IMG/VR virus record: IMGVR_UViG_3300046477_000171
Coordinates: 1-34,409 of that record
DNA from: a virus
Strand: one strand, 5' to 3'
Length of the DNA: 34,409 bases
Shown: positions 1 to 6,809 of the stretch, in pieces
Position numbering within the stretch: the stretch's first letter is position 1
Layout: each line of letters starts with the position of its first letter
The notes under the pieces: generated by a model
What the model was told of the DNA's origin: nothing
The model's input: the letters and a program-made list of their open reading frames with translations, nothing else
The model's database searches: none
Program-made: the position numbers and the translations under genes

Positions 1-1827
1 CCTAAGGTGCTGCCGGCGGCGACAGCCAAAGCGAAGACCTGGATCAATACGATCAAGCTGCAGAATCCGAATCCAGCCGAAGCATCTGCCTTGCAATTCG
101 TGCAGGGCAAAGGCGTGCCAGTCGATGCTGGCGCCGCGACGGGGAACAAGGCTATTCAGGGCACGCAACTCCTGACGGATCGGTCATTGCTCGGCAGTCT
201 GCGAGCGACGGGGCGGGCCCAACAGACCGCGCAAGGGCTCGAGCAGTTGGGCGGTGAGCTTGCGCAGCGAACGGGCGGGACTGCGACGACACCAGAGCAG
301 GGCGGTGCCACGATTGGCGACGTGTTGGCGGCAAAAGAAAAGCTGCATAAGGGGCAGGCTGATACCTTCTATTCGCGGTTTCGCGCTCAGGAGCAGTTAC
401 CGACGAATCAGGCCGATGTGCCCACGGCCTCGGCTCCTGTTGATAGCTTAGATCCATCGCTGGTGGGACAGGTGCGACGGATTGTCCATGAACTCGACGC
501 GGCGCCGTATACGGATCGACGGCTTGAAGCTGGCGCTGTTGGCAGTAGCCTGCAGCACGTCGAAGGCACTGGCGGCGGTGGGGCCAAGGTCTTTCACGAT
601 ATTACGCAACTGAGCGGCACGAACATTACCCGTGGGGCGCTGCAGGAACAACTAGAGCGCTATCTAGCTGGTGGGAATGAGACGGACAGCGTGAAGGCGG
701 CGATTGAAGTCGCTAAGGAACGCGCCCGCGGTCGCGCCGATGGGGTATCCCTGAGCAAGCCAGAATTGCCGCCGTCCGCAATGGATGTGCCGACGAAGCT
801 CGAGGCAGGCCGGCAGCGATTCGAGACGATGGGGTTGCCGACGAATCTCGAGAAGGCGAAGGCGGCCTTTCGTCCGGTCGTGGCGCAACTCGAGCGTCAG
901 TTGCCGGCGACACAAGCGGCGGCGAATCCTGCGCTCAAGGCCATGCGGAACATCATCGATGGGCCGGATTGGATGCCCGCCTCGCAGGCTGAAGCGGATC
1001 TAAGCACGCTCAAGCGCATGGCTCGAGAACAGGGTGGACTTGCCAAGAGGGCCGTAGCGGAACTTGAGAAAGCGGTGCAGGAGGCCGTAGCGAACGGCAC
1101 GCCTGAAGCGAAGGCTGCCTTAGACGCTGGGCGGCAGGCAACGCGGGCGAAGTATGCGGTTGCGGACGTGCTCGAGAAGGTCACGGGCAAGAGCGAGGAG
1201 CCGGTGGCGGCTTTCCGCAAACTGACCGCCAACGGTGATGCGAATATCAATCTACTACGGGCCGTGCGTGGGCAAGCCCCGCAGGCGATTAAAGAGGTGG
1301 CGCGTGCCGCCATTCAGGACATCCTGACGCCTCCAGCAGCCGAGTCCATTGCGGATCGTGGCGCTGGCATCAAGGCGCGATGGGAACGAATGGGTCCGCA
1401 GACCAAGCAGATCCTGTTTCCAAATGGGCTCGCGAGCGATCTCGATAAGTTTTTCATTGCGGCCAAACGCCTCGGCCTGAATCCGAATCCCAGCGGGACC
1501 GGGACCATCAATGCGTTGCGGGGCAGCTTTTATCGGATTACCACGGCGGCTGGGGCGAGTTATGGGTTTGGTTCACCGTTGCCCCTCTTAGGGGCGCTCG
1601 GTCTCGAGGTTGGCGCAGCAGCGATGTCTGAACTCTTGCATTCTCCGAAGGCGGTCAAGTTATTGACGAATGGCCTGGCGCTGGCTGCTGGCAAGGCTCC
1701 TGCGGCGGTGCAAGCGGCGGCGGCGGCACGGATTGTTGCCACTGCGCGTGAGATGGGTCTGCCGGTAACGCAGGGGGCTCAAGCAGGAGCGCCAGCGCAA
1801 TCAGAAGCAGGAGCAGCAGGCCGATGA
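1..1827 (+). CDS. Internal virion / DNA-ejection-type protein, 3' part of gene
   Basis: The frame is open from the first base, so the gene almost certainly begins upstream; 608 codons are visible. The protein is rich in Ala, Gln, Glu and Lys with long predicted helices. Near the C-terminus it has a segment 'LGLNPNPSGTG' followed by a Gly/Ala/Leu-rich hydrophobic stretch (about residues 515-565). I associate that arrangement with the C-termini of large podovirus internal virion proteins, which are ejected with the DNA. This is family resemblance, not a catalytic motif. Its place just before tail and lysis genes fits a late virion gene. If the genome is circular it would follow the ejection proteins at the right end of the window. 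A GTG at 7 is a possible but unlikely start. Confidence 0.6.
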   Translation, partial: PKVLPAATAKAKTWINTIKLQNPNPAEASALQFVQGKGVPVDAGAATGNKAIQGTQLLTDRSLLGSLRATGRAQQTAQGLEQLGGELAQRTGGTATTPEQGGATIGDVLAAKEKLHKGQADTFYSRFRAQEQLPTNQADVPTASAPVDSLDPSLVGQVRRIVHELDAAPYTDRRLEAGAVGSSLQHVEGTGGGGAKVFHDITQLSGTNITRGALQEQLERYLAGGNETDSVKAAIEVAKERARGRADGVSLSKPELPPSAMDVPTKLEAGRQRFETMGLPTNLEKAKAAFRPVVAQLERQLPATQAAANPALKAMRNIIDGPDWMPASQAEADLSTLKRMAREQGGLAKRAVAELEKAVQEAVANGTPEAKAALDAGRQATRAKYAVADVLEKVTGKSEEPVAAFRKLTANGDANINLLRAVRGQAPQAIKEVARAAIQDILTPPAAESIADRGAGIKARWERMGPQTKQILFPNGLASDLDKFFIAAKRLGLNPNPSGTGTINALRGSFYRITTAAGASYGFGSPLPLLGALGLEVGAAAMSELLHSPKAVKLLTNGLALAAGKAPAAVQAAAAARIVATAREMGLPVTQGAQAGAPAQSEAGAAGR

Positions 1828-1872
1828 GAAAGACGCTCTCGGCGCGTTCTACGGTCACTGGAGCCTAATTCT

Positions 1873-2196
1873 ATGTCTGCAGCCACGCTATTCGCGGCCC
1901 CCTACATTCAGGTCATTGACAATCGCCTCACAACAGACAGTCCCGGCGTGCCGCTGGTAGGGGCCAAGATTTACGTCTACATCACGGGCACGACGACGCC
2001 CCAGCCGGTTTATCACGACAGCGACTTGATGTCGGCGTGGACGCAGCCGATTGTGACGAATGCGTCGGGGATTACTGACGATCCGGTATTCGTGGATACG
2101 ACGCCAAGCCTGAAGGTCTTGATTACCGACGCGGACGATGTGGACTTGCCCGGCTATCCGATGGATCCGTGGAGTCCGTACGCGTTAGCGACGTAG
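1873..2196 (+). CDS. Stand-alone tail fibre/tailspike N-terminal adaptor domain
   Basis: The 107 residues match the pattern of the small beta domain at the N-terminus of many phage tail fibres and spikes: 'GVPLVGAKIYVYITGTTTP' (about residues 24-42), then 'VYHDSDL', 'PIVTNASGI' and 'LKVLITDADDVDLPG'. In those proteins the domain links the fibre to the virion and is followed by a receptor-binding part. Here the gene stops right after the domain, so it is either a truncated fibre or a linker that recruits a separately encoded protein. The likeliest such partner is the glycosidase-like protein at 3310. GGAG lies 11 nt before the ATG. Confidence 0.6.
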   Translation: MSAATLFAAPYIQVIDNRLTTDSPGVPLVGAKIYVYITGTTTPQPVYHDSDLMSAWTQPIVTNASGITDDPVFVDTTPSLKVLITDADDVDLPGYPMDPWSPYALAT

Positions 2197-2235
2197 GAAT
2201 AAACCGTGCAAGCAGAAGCCACTGAAAGGTGGCCT

Positions 2236-2523
2236 ATGGCGTATCCTCATGAAGCCTTTATGAGCGAAGTCAGCGCGGCAGAATTTTATCAGGCGCTCAA
2301 AGCGCAGACCCGTGAACTCATGTCATTTGTGGATGATAAGTATCGGGATATGGCGAATGCGCTGCGAGCGCATGAACTCGAAGACCGCAAGATTGCCGAT
2401 ATTGTGTTGCGGATCGAGACGCAGCGCGAAGAAGAAAACAAGCAGGCCGCGAAGAATGCGGCGTGGGTGTCCCTGCTGGTGGCGGGTGGGGTCTCGGCGT
2501 TCTTTAAGTGGATCTTGAAGTGA
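2236..2523 (+). CDS. Small coiled-coil protein with C-terminal membrane anchor (XhlA/holin-accessory-like)
   Basis: This 95-residue protein has a charged helical N-terminal part (about residues 10-70, many Glu, Arg and Lys). One hydrophobic segment, 'WVSLLVAGGVSAFFKWIL', lies at the very C-terminus. That plan is typical of XhlA-like haemolysin or holin-accessory proteins in phage lysis cassettes. I chose the ATG at 2236 because AAAGG sits 6 nt upstream; a GTG at 2206 would add 10 residues without a good ribosome binding site. The function is inferred from architecture and from the membrane protein genes nearby. Confidence 0.55.
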   Translation: MAYPHEAFMSEVSAAEFYQALKAQTRELMSFVDDKYRDMANALRAHELEDRKIADIVLRIETQREEENKQAAKNAAWVSLLVAGGVSAFFKWILK

Positions 2524-2626
2524 ACGTGACGCGGGTCGTGTAATGTTGCGGTGGCTCGGGAATGCGCTCGGACTCGCGGGCATTCGTGCTCGACTCGATT
2601 ACTTGATTGCACAAGGAGACAGAATC

Positions 2627-2827
2627 ATGGCCTCAGAAGCAGACCTCCAGAAAGACCTCGATGCGATTGCGGCGGGTGTCACGGCAGCGGTGAGCCAGAT
2701 TGCGGACCTGAAGGCGCAGATCGCGGCGCTCGGCACGGGGCCGGTGTCGCAAGAACAGCTTGACGCCTTAACCGCGCAGGCGGATAGCATCGTGGCGGCG
2801 CTCACGCCGAGCACGCCGGTTGCGTGA
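2627..2827 (+). CDS. Small coiled-coil phage protein, unknown function
   Basis: The 66 residues are Ala, Asp, Gln and Ile-rich with heptad-like spacing and a Pro/Thr C-terminal tail. Similar small heptad proteins are common beside phage tail and lysis genes, with no assigned role. A perfect AAGGAG at 2613-2618, 8 nt before the ATG at 2627, decides the start. An in-frame ATG at 2543 would add 28 residues of an amphipathic helix but has no ribosome binding site. The stop overlaps the next start by one base (TGATG). Confidence 0.55.
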   Translation: MASEADLQKDLDAIAAGVTAAVSQIADLKAQIAALGTGPVSQEQLDALTAQADSIVAALTPSTPVA

Positions 2828-2931
2828 TGCTCTGTGTGGCTTGCCGGCAGTGGGCGTGTGTCGAATTGGAAGGCAGCCTTATCTACTGTCTCCCCTGTTG
2901 GCTCTACCATCGGCGGTTCCATATCGCCTGA
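2827..2931 (+). CDS. 34-residue Cys-rich microprotein (possible zinc knuckle)
   Basis: Reading from the ATG that overlaps the previous stop (TGATG at 2825-2829) gives 34 residues with two CxxC pairs, C3-x2-C6 and C21-x2-C24, plus C11. Such pairs are the usual ligands of a mini zinc ribbon. The coupled start and the cysteine spacing support a real gene, and it fills an otherwise empty gap. Against it are the very short length and the lack of a recognisable family. Confidence 0.35.
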   Translation: MLCVACRQWACVELEGSLIYCLPCWLYHRRFHIA

Positions 2932-2941
2932 GCGAGTGTGT

Positions 2942-3313
2942 ATGAATGTAATGTCACGATCAACAGTCGATCATAACGTGCAGGAGTTCTCGCTCCGCTA
3001 TACCACGGCAGCGGTGGGAAATGGACAGACCATTCTGCAGGTGGCGAATCCTGATCCCCTCACGGGAAAGGCGCTCGGTCCCTATAAGGCCGACGGGCAA
3101 CCGGAGTTCACCGGGGAGAAATGCACGCTGTCCTGTCAGCCTGATGGCTCACTCCAGGTGCGCCCAGAAGGCCAGTGGGCGGAATTTGAGGCGGCGACGA
3201 TTGACGGCGCTGGGAACGTCACCTTTTGGCCAGGGCAGCACAAGATCGGGCCACAGGCGACATGGGGCACCTGTTATAAGTTTCTCGGCAGTGTCAACAT
3301 CCCGGTCTTATGA
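2942..3313 (+). CDS. Hypothetical beta-rich phage protein
   Basis: I do not recognise this 123-residue protein. It begins 'MNVMSRSTVDHNVQEFSL' and is rich in Gly, Thr and Val with predicted beta strands and no membrane segment. That suggests a small virion or fibre-associated protein, perhaps working with the following enzyme. The start is uncertain: ATG at 2942 or 2951, or GTG at 2834, none with a strong ribosome binding site. Its stop overlaps the next start in ATGA at 3310-3313, so the two genes are probably co-translated. Confidence 0.5.
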   Translation: MNVMSRSTVDHNVQEFSLRYTTAAVGNGQTILQVANPDPLTGKALGPYKADGQPEFTGEKCTLSCQPDGSLQVRPEGQWAEFEAATIDGAGNVTFWPGQHKIGPQATWGTCYKFLGSVNIPVL

Positions 3314-4479
3314 TTCCCCCCGTCTCAGCCCTGCTCCAAACAGGTTCAGCGGGGAGTAGTGGCGCCGGCGCGGGACAGAAGGGCCGTGTCCACATTGACG
3401 GCCTCGTCTTCCGCGATGAGCAGGGCGCGATCTGGCCGTGGCGCGGGGCGACCTGCTTCCTGCTGTATCAACTCTGGCTGATGGGCGGGCCGGCGGCGGT
3501 GGATCCGGTGCTGGCGGATTACCTGTCCTTGCAGCCGGGGCCGAATACCATGCGCGTGCTCGGGATGGTCGATTCCTTCGCCCGTCTGCATCCGCAGGAC
3601 TGGCCGAATTACTACGATCAACTCCAGCCATTCGCGCAGTATCTCTGGTCTCACTGGCAGGTGCGGTTTGAGTTCGTGATCTTCGCGGACAGTGGCGACA
3701 TCCTGCCGGATGCGGGGGACCGGGAACGGCATGCCCAGCGGGTGGTGGATACGTTAGCGGGCGAGCCGAATGTGTTCTTCGAGGTGGCGAACGAGCCGAG
3801 TCAGCATAGCAACCTGCCGGGCGGTGACGCGGAAGCCTCTGACCTCTACCTGAAGATCCGACGACCGGGCGTGATGATTGCCACGGGTGCCGGGGATGGG
3901 TATTTCGCCGGTGATTTCGTGACGGTGCACACCCCTCGGGATTCGGACCAATGGATGCGTCGCGCCAAGGACTTGCTGGACGTGCGCCTCATTGCGAACG
4001 TGCCGTGCGTGGCGGACGAACCGATGGGCGCCGCGGAGCAGTTCATCGACGGCAAGCGGGATACGGAGCCGCGCAACTTCGCGGACTATGCGGCGACGGC
4101 GCAGCTCGAGGGCGCGGGGTCCACGTTCCATTCCGACAGCGGGATCCTGTCCCGGCCGTTGCAGCCGGTGCAGCGGTCGTGTGCGGTGGCCTTCTTCGCG
4201 GCGGCGGCATGGGTGTCGCCTCTGTGTCAGGTGGAACCGTTCATGCGCGGGGAAGAGCGCGGGGACGGCGGGTGCCACTGGACCTATGCCCCCGGTGAAG
4301 CACCGGCGCCCTGTCACCACAGCGACGACATTGAATTGCGGAGCTACGGCAAGATCATCGAGCCGCAGTGCTGGGTGACGCAGGTCAAGACCCAGCGACC
4401 GGCGCCGGATCCCTGCCCGGGATGGGCTATTGACGCGCCAGGGCCGTCGGTGGGCCTCACGGTCTTTCGTCGGGCCTAG
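3310..4479 (+). CDS. Clan GH-A-like (TIM-barrel) glycoside hydrolase, possible depolymerase or lysin
   Basis: The 389 residues show the signature spots of retaining clan GH-A glycosidases (GH5-like). 'GLVFRDEQGAIWPWRG' is at about 31-46. An Arg in 'TMRVLG' is R82. A strand ends in 'FFEVANEPS', where N161-E162-P163 gives the candidate acid/base E162. 'VTVHTPR' (H207) follows, then 'CVADEP' with E237 as candidate nucleophile. These are motif assignments from reading; the substrate cannot be told. There is no signal peptide. The N-terminal 25 residues are Gly/Ser-rich and could be a linker. The gene sits between a tail adaptor domain and holin-like genes, so it may be a polysaccharide depolymerase on the tail or the missing lytic enzyme. 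Confidence 0.6.
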   Translation: MIPPVSALLQTGSAGSSGAGAGQKGRVHIDGLVFRDEQGAIWPWRGATCFLLYQLWLMGGPAAVDPVLADYLSLQPGPNTMRVLGMVDSFARLHPQDWPNYYDQLQPFAQYLWSHWQVRFEFVIFADSGDILPDAGDRERHAQRVVDTLAGEPNVFFEVANEPSQHSNLPGGDAEASDLYLKIRRPGVMIATGAGDGYFAGDFVTVHTPRDSDQWMRRAKDLLDVRLIANVPCVADEPMGAAEQFIDGKRDTEPRNFADYAATAQLEGAGSTFHSDSGILSRPLQPVQRSCAVAFFAAAAWVSPLCQVEPFMRGEERGDGGCHWTYAPGEAPAPCHHSDDIELRSYGKIIEPQCWVTQVKTQRPAPDPCPGWAIDAPGPSVGLTVFRRA

Positions 4480-4671
4480 GTGGCAGTCCCTCGCGGGAAG
4501 ATTGATTTACGGCCCTGCTGGGGGCATGGCCGACGCGGCGGGGATGTGTATTGGCTGCGGCCCACGGCGGATCGGCGCCGGGGTGGTCGGACGAAGGTCG
4601 AACGCGGGCGACGGATGACCGATGTGAAGCGGAAACCAAAGGAGCCAGAATGCCCGTCATTACCTTGCTGA
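4480..4671 (+). CDS. Doubtful small basic ORF
   Basis: A GTG directly after the preceding stop opens 63 residues rich in Arg, Gly and Pro. It runs into the next gene by 22 bases. There is no recognisable domain, and Arg-rich composition is what random GC-rich DNA also gives. It is kept because it would fill a 170-base gap in a genome that otherwise has almost none. The alternative is a non-coding spacer or leader for the holin-like genes. Confidence 0.25.
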   Translation: MAVPRGKIDLRPCWGHGRRGGDVYWLRPTADRRRGGRTKVERGRRMTDVKRKPKEPECPSLPC

Positions 4672-4856
4672 TCTATATCGTGCTCGTGGCCTTGCTCGGG
4701 TTCTTGGCCGTGTGGGTGCTCGGGAAGCTGGCGCCTGGGCATCCGGCCATGATTGACAACGTGATCTGGGTCATTGTCGTGCTGGTGATTGTGCTCGAGG
4801 TGCTGCAAGCCTTCGGGTTGCTCGGCGCCGGGCCGGTTGTGCCGCGGTTGCGGTAG
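4650..4856 (+). CDS. Two-TM small membrane protein, holin-like
   Basis: The 68 residues contain two hydrophobic helices: about 3-25 ('ITLLIYIVLVALLGFLAVWV') and about 38-60. The connecting turn holds 'GHPAMIDN' and the C-terminal end is basic. The pattern matches the small two-TM proteins annotated as Thivi_2564-family or class II holin-like in phages. A holin makes timed lesions in the inner membrane. The ATG at 4650 is preceded by AAAGGAG with 5 nt spacing. The stop overlaps the next GTG by one base (TAGTG). Confidence 0.55.
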   Translation: MPVITLLIYIVLVALLGFLAVWVLGKLAPGHPAMIDNVIWVIVVLVIVLEVLQAFGLLGAGPVVPRLR

Positions 4857-5107
4857 TGGCGCTCAGTCAGAGTTCTCAGACCACTGCGGGTTGGGTCGTC
4901 TTCATTGCCGGGATCGGCATGATGGCCGCGATGATGGCGGTGGACATTGCGCAACTGATGAATTGGAACGAGGCGATGACGCCCGCCTTCGTGGGAACCT
5001 GTATCGGTCACTTTGGCGCAGTCATTACAGCCTTCGTGGGTGGAAAACTGATCCCGGAGGGCCGCGATCCGGGGACGCATACGCGGCAGGAAGATCCGAA
5101 ACCATGA
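4856..5107 (+). CDS. Two-TM small membrane protein, possible second holin or antiholin
   Basis: This is an 83-residue protein with hydrophobic helices at about 11-32 ('GWVVFIAGIGMMAAMMAVDI') and about 43-63. Its soluble C-terminal tail is charged. It starts with a GTG overlapping the holin-like gene's stop, so the two are co-translated. Adjacent pairs of small membrane proteins are typical of holin/antiholin or pinholin cassettes, but no family motif fixes the role. Confidence 0.5.
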   Translation: MALSQSSQTTAGWVVFIAGIGMMAAMMAVDIAQLMNWNEAMTPAFVGTCIGHFGAVITAFVGGKLIPEGRDPGTHTRQEDPKP

Positions 5108-5304
5108 AGAAGCACAATCCGGCCGACCTGACCGGCCGCAACCTGCGGGCGCTGAAGAAGCGCGAAGTCATTGCGAAGGACATGCTGATCAATCGGGCGG
5201 GGTCACTCGACCACCGGCTGACCAATCTCAGCGATCTGGTGGATAGCGTGATCCGTCGGCTGACGGCGCTTGAGGTGATTGTGACCGGCAAGGGGGCCAA
5301 ATGA
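5104..5304 (+). CDS. Small helical protein in lysis cassette
   Basis: The 66 residues are highly charged and helical. The N-terminal half is basic and a heptad-like stretch, 'LDHRLTNLSDLVDSVIRRL', could form a coiled coil. There is no membrane segment or recognisable family. Four-base ATGA overlaps join it both to the gene before and to the gene after, marking it as part of the same membrane/export operon. Confidence 0.5.
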   Translation: MKKHNPADLTGRNLRALKKREVIAKDMLINRAGSLDHRLTNLSDLVDSVIRRLTALEVIVTGKGAK

Positions 5305-5666
5305 AGCGACTACTGACGCTGATTCTCGCGGGGCTGTTCCTCGTCACGGCGGGCACGATTCAACAGGCGTGTGCGGGCAACCAGCCGCCCATCCTGACGC
5401 CAGGAGCCGCCACAGCCCTCACCAATGGCCTGTCAGCCCTGTCGGGTATCCTGCGAGCACAAAACGCGTCTCCAGCCATCCTCGCGGCGATTAGCGATGC
5501 CCAGGTGGCGATTGCCCAAGATGTCTCGGGACATTCGTGGGGGCAGATTACGCGGACCTTACTGGAGGAGCTCTACAGCCAACTGCCTGCGGACGTGCTT
5601 AATCGGCCGGCGGTATGGGCGAGCCTAGCTGCTGTAGAAATCGTCTTAGCAACAATCGGTGCTTAG
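5301..5666 (+). CDS. Exported small protein with signal peptide
   Basis: The 121 residues begin with a classical signal peptide: MKR, hydrophobic core 'LLTLILAGLFLVTAGTI', then 'QQACAGN'. The cleavage region allows signal peptidase I (A-C-A) or, less well, lipoprotein processing at the Cys. The mature part is Ala-rich and helical. As the last gene of the lysis-like cluster it could be a spanin-like or outer-membrane component, but it lacks the Pro-rich region of typical o-spanins, so this is only a suggestion. Its 3' end overlaps a minus-strand gene tail to tail by 68 bases. Confidence 0.5.
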   Translation: MKRLLTLILAGLFLVTAGTIQQACAGNQPPILTPGAATALTNGLSALSGILRAQNASPAILAAISDAQVAIAQDVSGHSWGQITRTLLEELYSQLPADVLNRPAVWASLAAVEIVLATIGA

Positions 5667-5769
5667 CTTCGATGATTTGGTAGTCGCGCACGGAGGCATA
5701 GAGCGCGTCATTGAACAGACGCGCCTCTATCCGCAGCCTGATTAACTCTTCGGTCTCATCCTCAGTCAT
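5599..5769 (-). CDS. 56-residue helical protein transcribed leftwards
   Basis: This is the only convincing minus-strand protein gene. It encodes 56 residues starting 'MTEDETEELIRLRIEARL', strongly helical and charged, with no known domain. The start at 5769 is chosen because the ATG lies exactly 6 nt after a TACAAT -10 box on the minus strand, as in the other promoters of this family. Upstream GTG codons would fall inside the promoter. It is divergent from the basic gene at 5812, a layout usual for phage control genes. Its 3' end runs 68 bases into the exported-protein gene. Confidence 0.5.
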   Translation of the reverse strand: MTEDETEELIRLRIEARLFNDALYASVRDYQIIEAKHRLLLRRFLQQLGSPIPPAD

Positions 5770-5775
5770 TCTCTC

Positions 5776-5805
5776 ATTGTAAACCCAAGGGCTTCGGGTT
5801 ACAAT
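5776..5805. promoter_or_regulatory. Symmetrical divergent promoter with embedded operator
   Basis: On the + strand TTGTAA (5777-5782), a 17-bp spacer and TACAAT (5800-5805) are followed by six C and the ATG at 5812. On the minus strand the same DNA reads TTGTAA, 17 bp, TACAAT (5781-5776), then GAGAGA and the ATG at 5769. Of the 30 positions, 24 match the reverse complement. The spacer, ACCCAAGGGCTTCGGGT, resembles the operator-like sequences at 5952, 9837 and 11491. Neither gene has a Shine-Dalgarno sequence, so both transcripts are predicted to be leaderless. Confidence 0.65.
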
Positions 5806-5811
5806 CCCCCC

Positions 5812-5955
5812 ATGCCTATCTCTGTGCACGCGGCCGGTCGCAAGGGGGGCCGGTCTACCTCACCCAAGAAGCAAGCCGCCGCTCGGCTCAACGGGGCCAA
5901 GGGCGGCAGACCCCCCCTCAAAAATAAATCTCGCAGGATGAAAGAAAGTGCTTGA
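5812..5955 (+). CDS. Small basic Gly-rich protein, GRKGG/GGRP family copy 1
   Basis: This 47-residue very basic protein contains 'AGRKGGRSTSPKKQAAARLN' followed by 'GAKGGRP'. It shares the pattern GRKGGx...K..A.R.NG.KGGRP with the proteins at 10020 and 11716, so the window holds three paralogues. The GGRP core with flanking Lys/Arg resembles AT-hook-like minor-groove binding peptides; DNA binding is inferred. It is the first rightward gene of the divergent promoter and has only CCCCCC before its ATG. Its stop lies inside the -35 box of the next promoter. Confidence 0.55.
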   Translation: MPISVHAAGRKGGRSTSPKKQAAARLNGAKGGRPPLKNKSRRMKESA

Positions 5956-5981
5956 CAGGCCATAACCCAAGCCCTTAGGAT
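5952..5981 (+). promoter_or_regulatory. Promoter with operator-like sequence, second site
   Basis: A perfect TTGACA (5952-5957), 18-bp spacer and TAGGAT (5976-5981) lie 6 nt before the ATG at 5988. The sequence ACCCAAGCCCTTAGGAT overlaps spacer and -10. It matches 13 of 17 positions of the element at 5783 and 12 of 16 of the palindrome at 9844. The AGGA in the -10 could also act as a weak ribosome binding site for an upstream-initiated transcript. Confidence 0.5.
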
Positions 5982-5987
5982 ACAGAT

Positions 5988-6218
5988 ATGGCAAACACCT
6001 CACGACGCATGCAGGCGCGGTCGGTCTACGTGCAGAAGGAATACCGGGAGTGTGAGCAGTATTGGATTGATCTAAATCCCGGCTGGCAGAACGGGAACGA
6101 TCCAGGCACGCACAGCATTGTCGAAGAGACGAAGACGCGGGCGAATGAAGTCTTACGCCGTGTGCGGCCGTGCCAGTGTGCCGAATGCCTTCATCTACTG
6201 GCTGGGGTGGCCCGCTAA
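5988..6218 (+). CDS. Hypothetical early protein with C-terminal Cys motif
   Basis: I do not recognise this 76-residue protein. The C-terminal part has 'CQCAECLHLL', a cluster of three Cys that could bind metal; the middle is acidic and helical ('IVEETKTRANEVLRRV'). It is the first gene of the rightward early operon and starts 6 nt after the -10 box. Its stop overlaps the next start (TAATG). Confidence 0.5.
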   Translation: MANTSRRMQARSVYVQKEYRECEQYWIDLNPGWQNGNDPGTHSIVEETKTRANEVLRRVRPCQCAECLHLLAGVAR

Positions 6219-6430
6219 TGGCCGCCCCTATCACGGCGGCGACCTCCGATGACGTGCTCCGCATTGCGGTGGGGCTGGACGACCTGAAGCGCCGGCTGCA
6301 CGCGGAAGCCAAGGCAGGGAACTACGAGGGCGTGATGGCGATTTACGCATCCATGCGCGGGCTGGAGTTGGACGTGATGAGCCTGACGACGCTGGCGGGG
6401 AAGCTGGCGACGGATCTGGTGATGCGATGA
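6218..6430 (+). CDS. Hypothetical small helical protein
   Basis: The 70 residues are predicted to be fully helical ('LRIAVGLDDLKRRLHAEAKA' in the middle), with no Cys and no membrane segment. No family is recognised. It is joined to both neighbours by overlapping start and stop codons, TAATG upstream and ATG within the stop region at 6427-6430, so it belongs to the early operon. Confidence 0.5.
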   Translation: MAAPITAATSDDVLRIAVGLDDLKRRLHAEAKAGNYEGVMAIYASMRGLELDVMSLTTLAGKLATDLVMR

Positions 6431-6561
6431 ATGCCCAGTTCTGGCTCTACTACGGCTCAGCGACGGCCTTCCTACTCGCCGTCTTGGCGGTGGTGGATAT
6501 TCTGGGGCATCGGATCGTGGTGGCGTATCGGCGGTATCAGGTGCGGAAGGAGTTCAAATGA
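6427..6561 (+). CDS. 44-residue single-pass membrane protein
   Basis: The short reading frame encodes 44 residues. One hydrophobic segment, about residues 8-28 ('YYGSATAFLLAVLAVVDIL'), is followed by a strongly basic tail ('YRRYQVRKEFK'). The plan suggests an inner-membrane anchor with a cytoplasmic basic tail. Such tiny early phage proteins often inhibit host functions, but nothing here proves it. Starts and stops overlap on both sides by four bases. Confidence 0.5.
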   Translation: MNAQFWLYYGSATAFLLAVLAVVDILGHRIVVAYRRYQVRKEFK

Positions 6562-6809
6562 GAGAGATCAATAACTTTACCGGCGAGGTGCCGTCCATGC
6601 CGAGTGGCGATGGCAAGCCGCTGAAGCCGCTGACCTGCACCTGCCGCGATTGCGACTTTACCGGCGGGCTGCACGAGAGCATCGAGCACGACCGGCTGAC
6701 GCGGCATCGGCTGACGCACCGGGGCTACGTGCAGGATTTCTCGCATCTGCGGTCGATGGGACCGATTCTGCCGGGGGGCACGTTTCTACCAAAGAGGGGG
6801 GAGCAGTAA
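6558..6809 (+). CDS. Zinc-finger-like early protein
   Basis: The 83 residues contain a C2H2-like arrangement: 'CTCRDCDF' (about residues 27-34), then 'HESIEHDRLTRHRLTHR' (about 39-55). Spacing C-x2-C...H-x3-H fits a zinc finger of the kind scattered through phage early regions. The fold is inferred from ligand spacing. It lies in the overlapping early operon directly before the SSB-like gene (TAATG overlap), which hints at a nucleic-acid role. Confidence 0.5.
   Translation: MREINNFTGEVPSMPSGDGKPLKPLTCTCRDCDFTGGLHESIEHDRLTRHRLTHRGYVQDFSHLRSMGPILPGGTFLPKRGEQ

Noticed and set aside
1824-1868. 14-codon frame overlapping the stop of the first gene in ATGA
   Set aside because: Too short to support, although the coupling looks like that of real neighbours.
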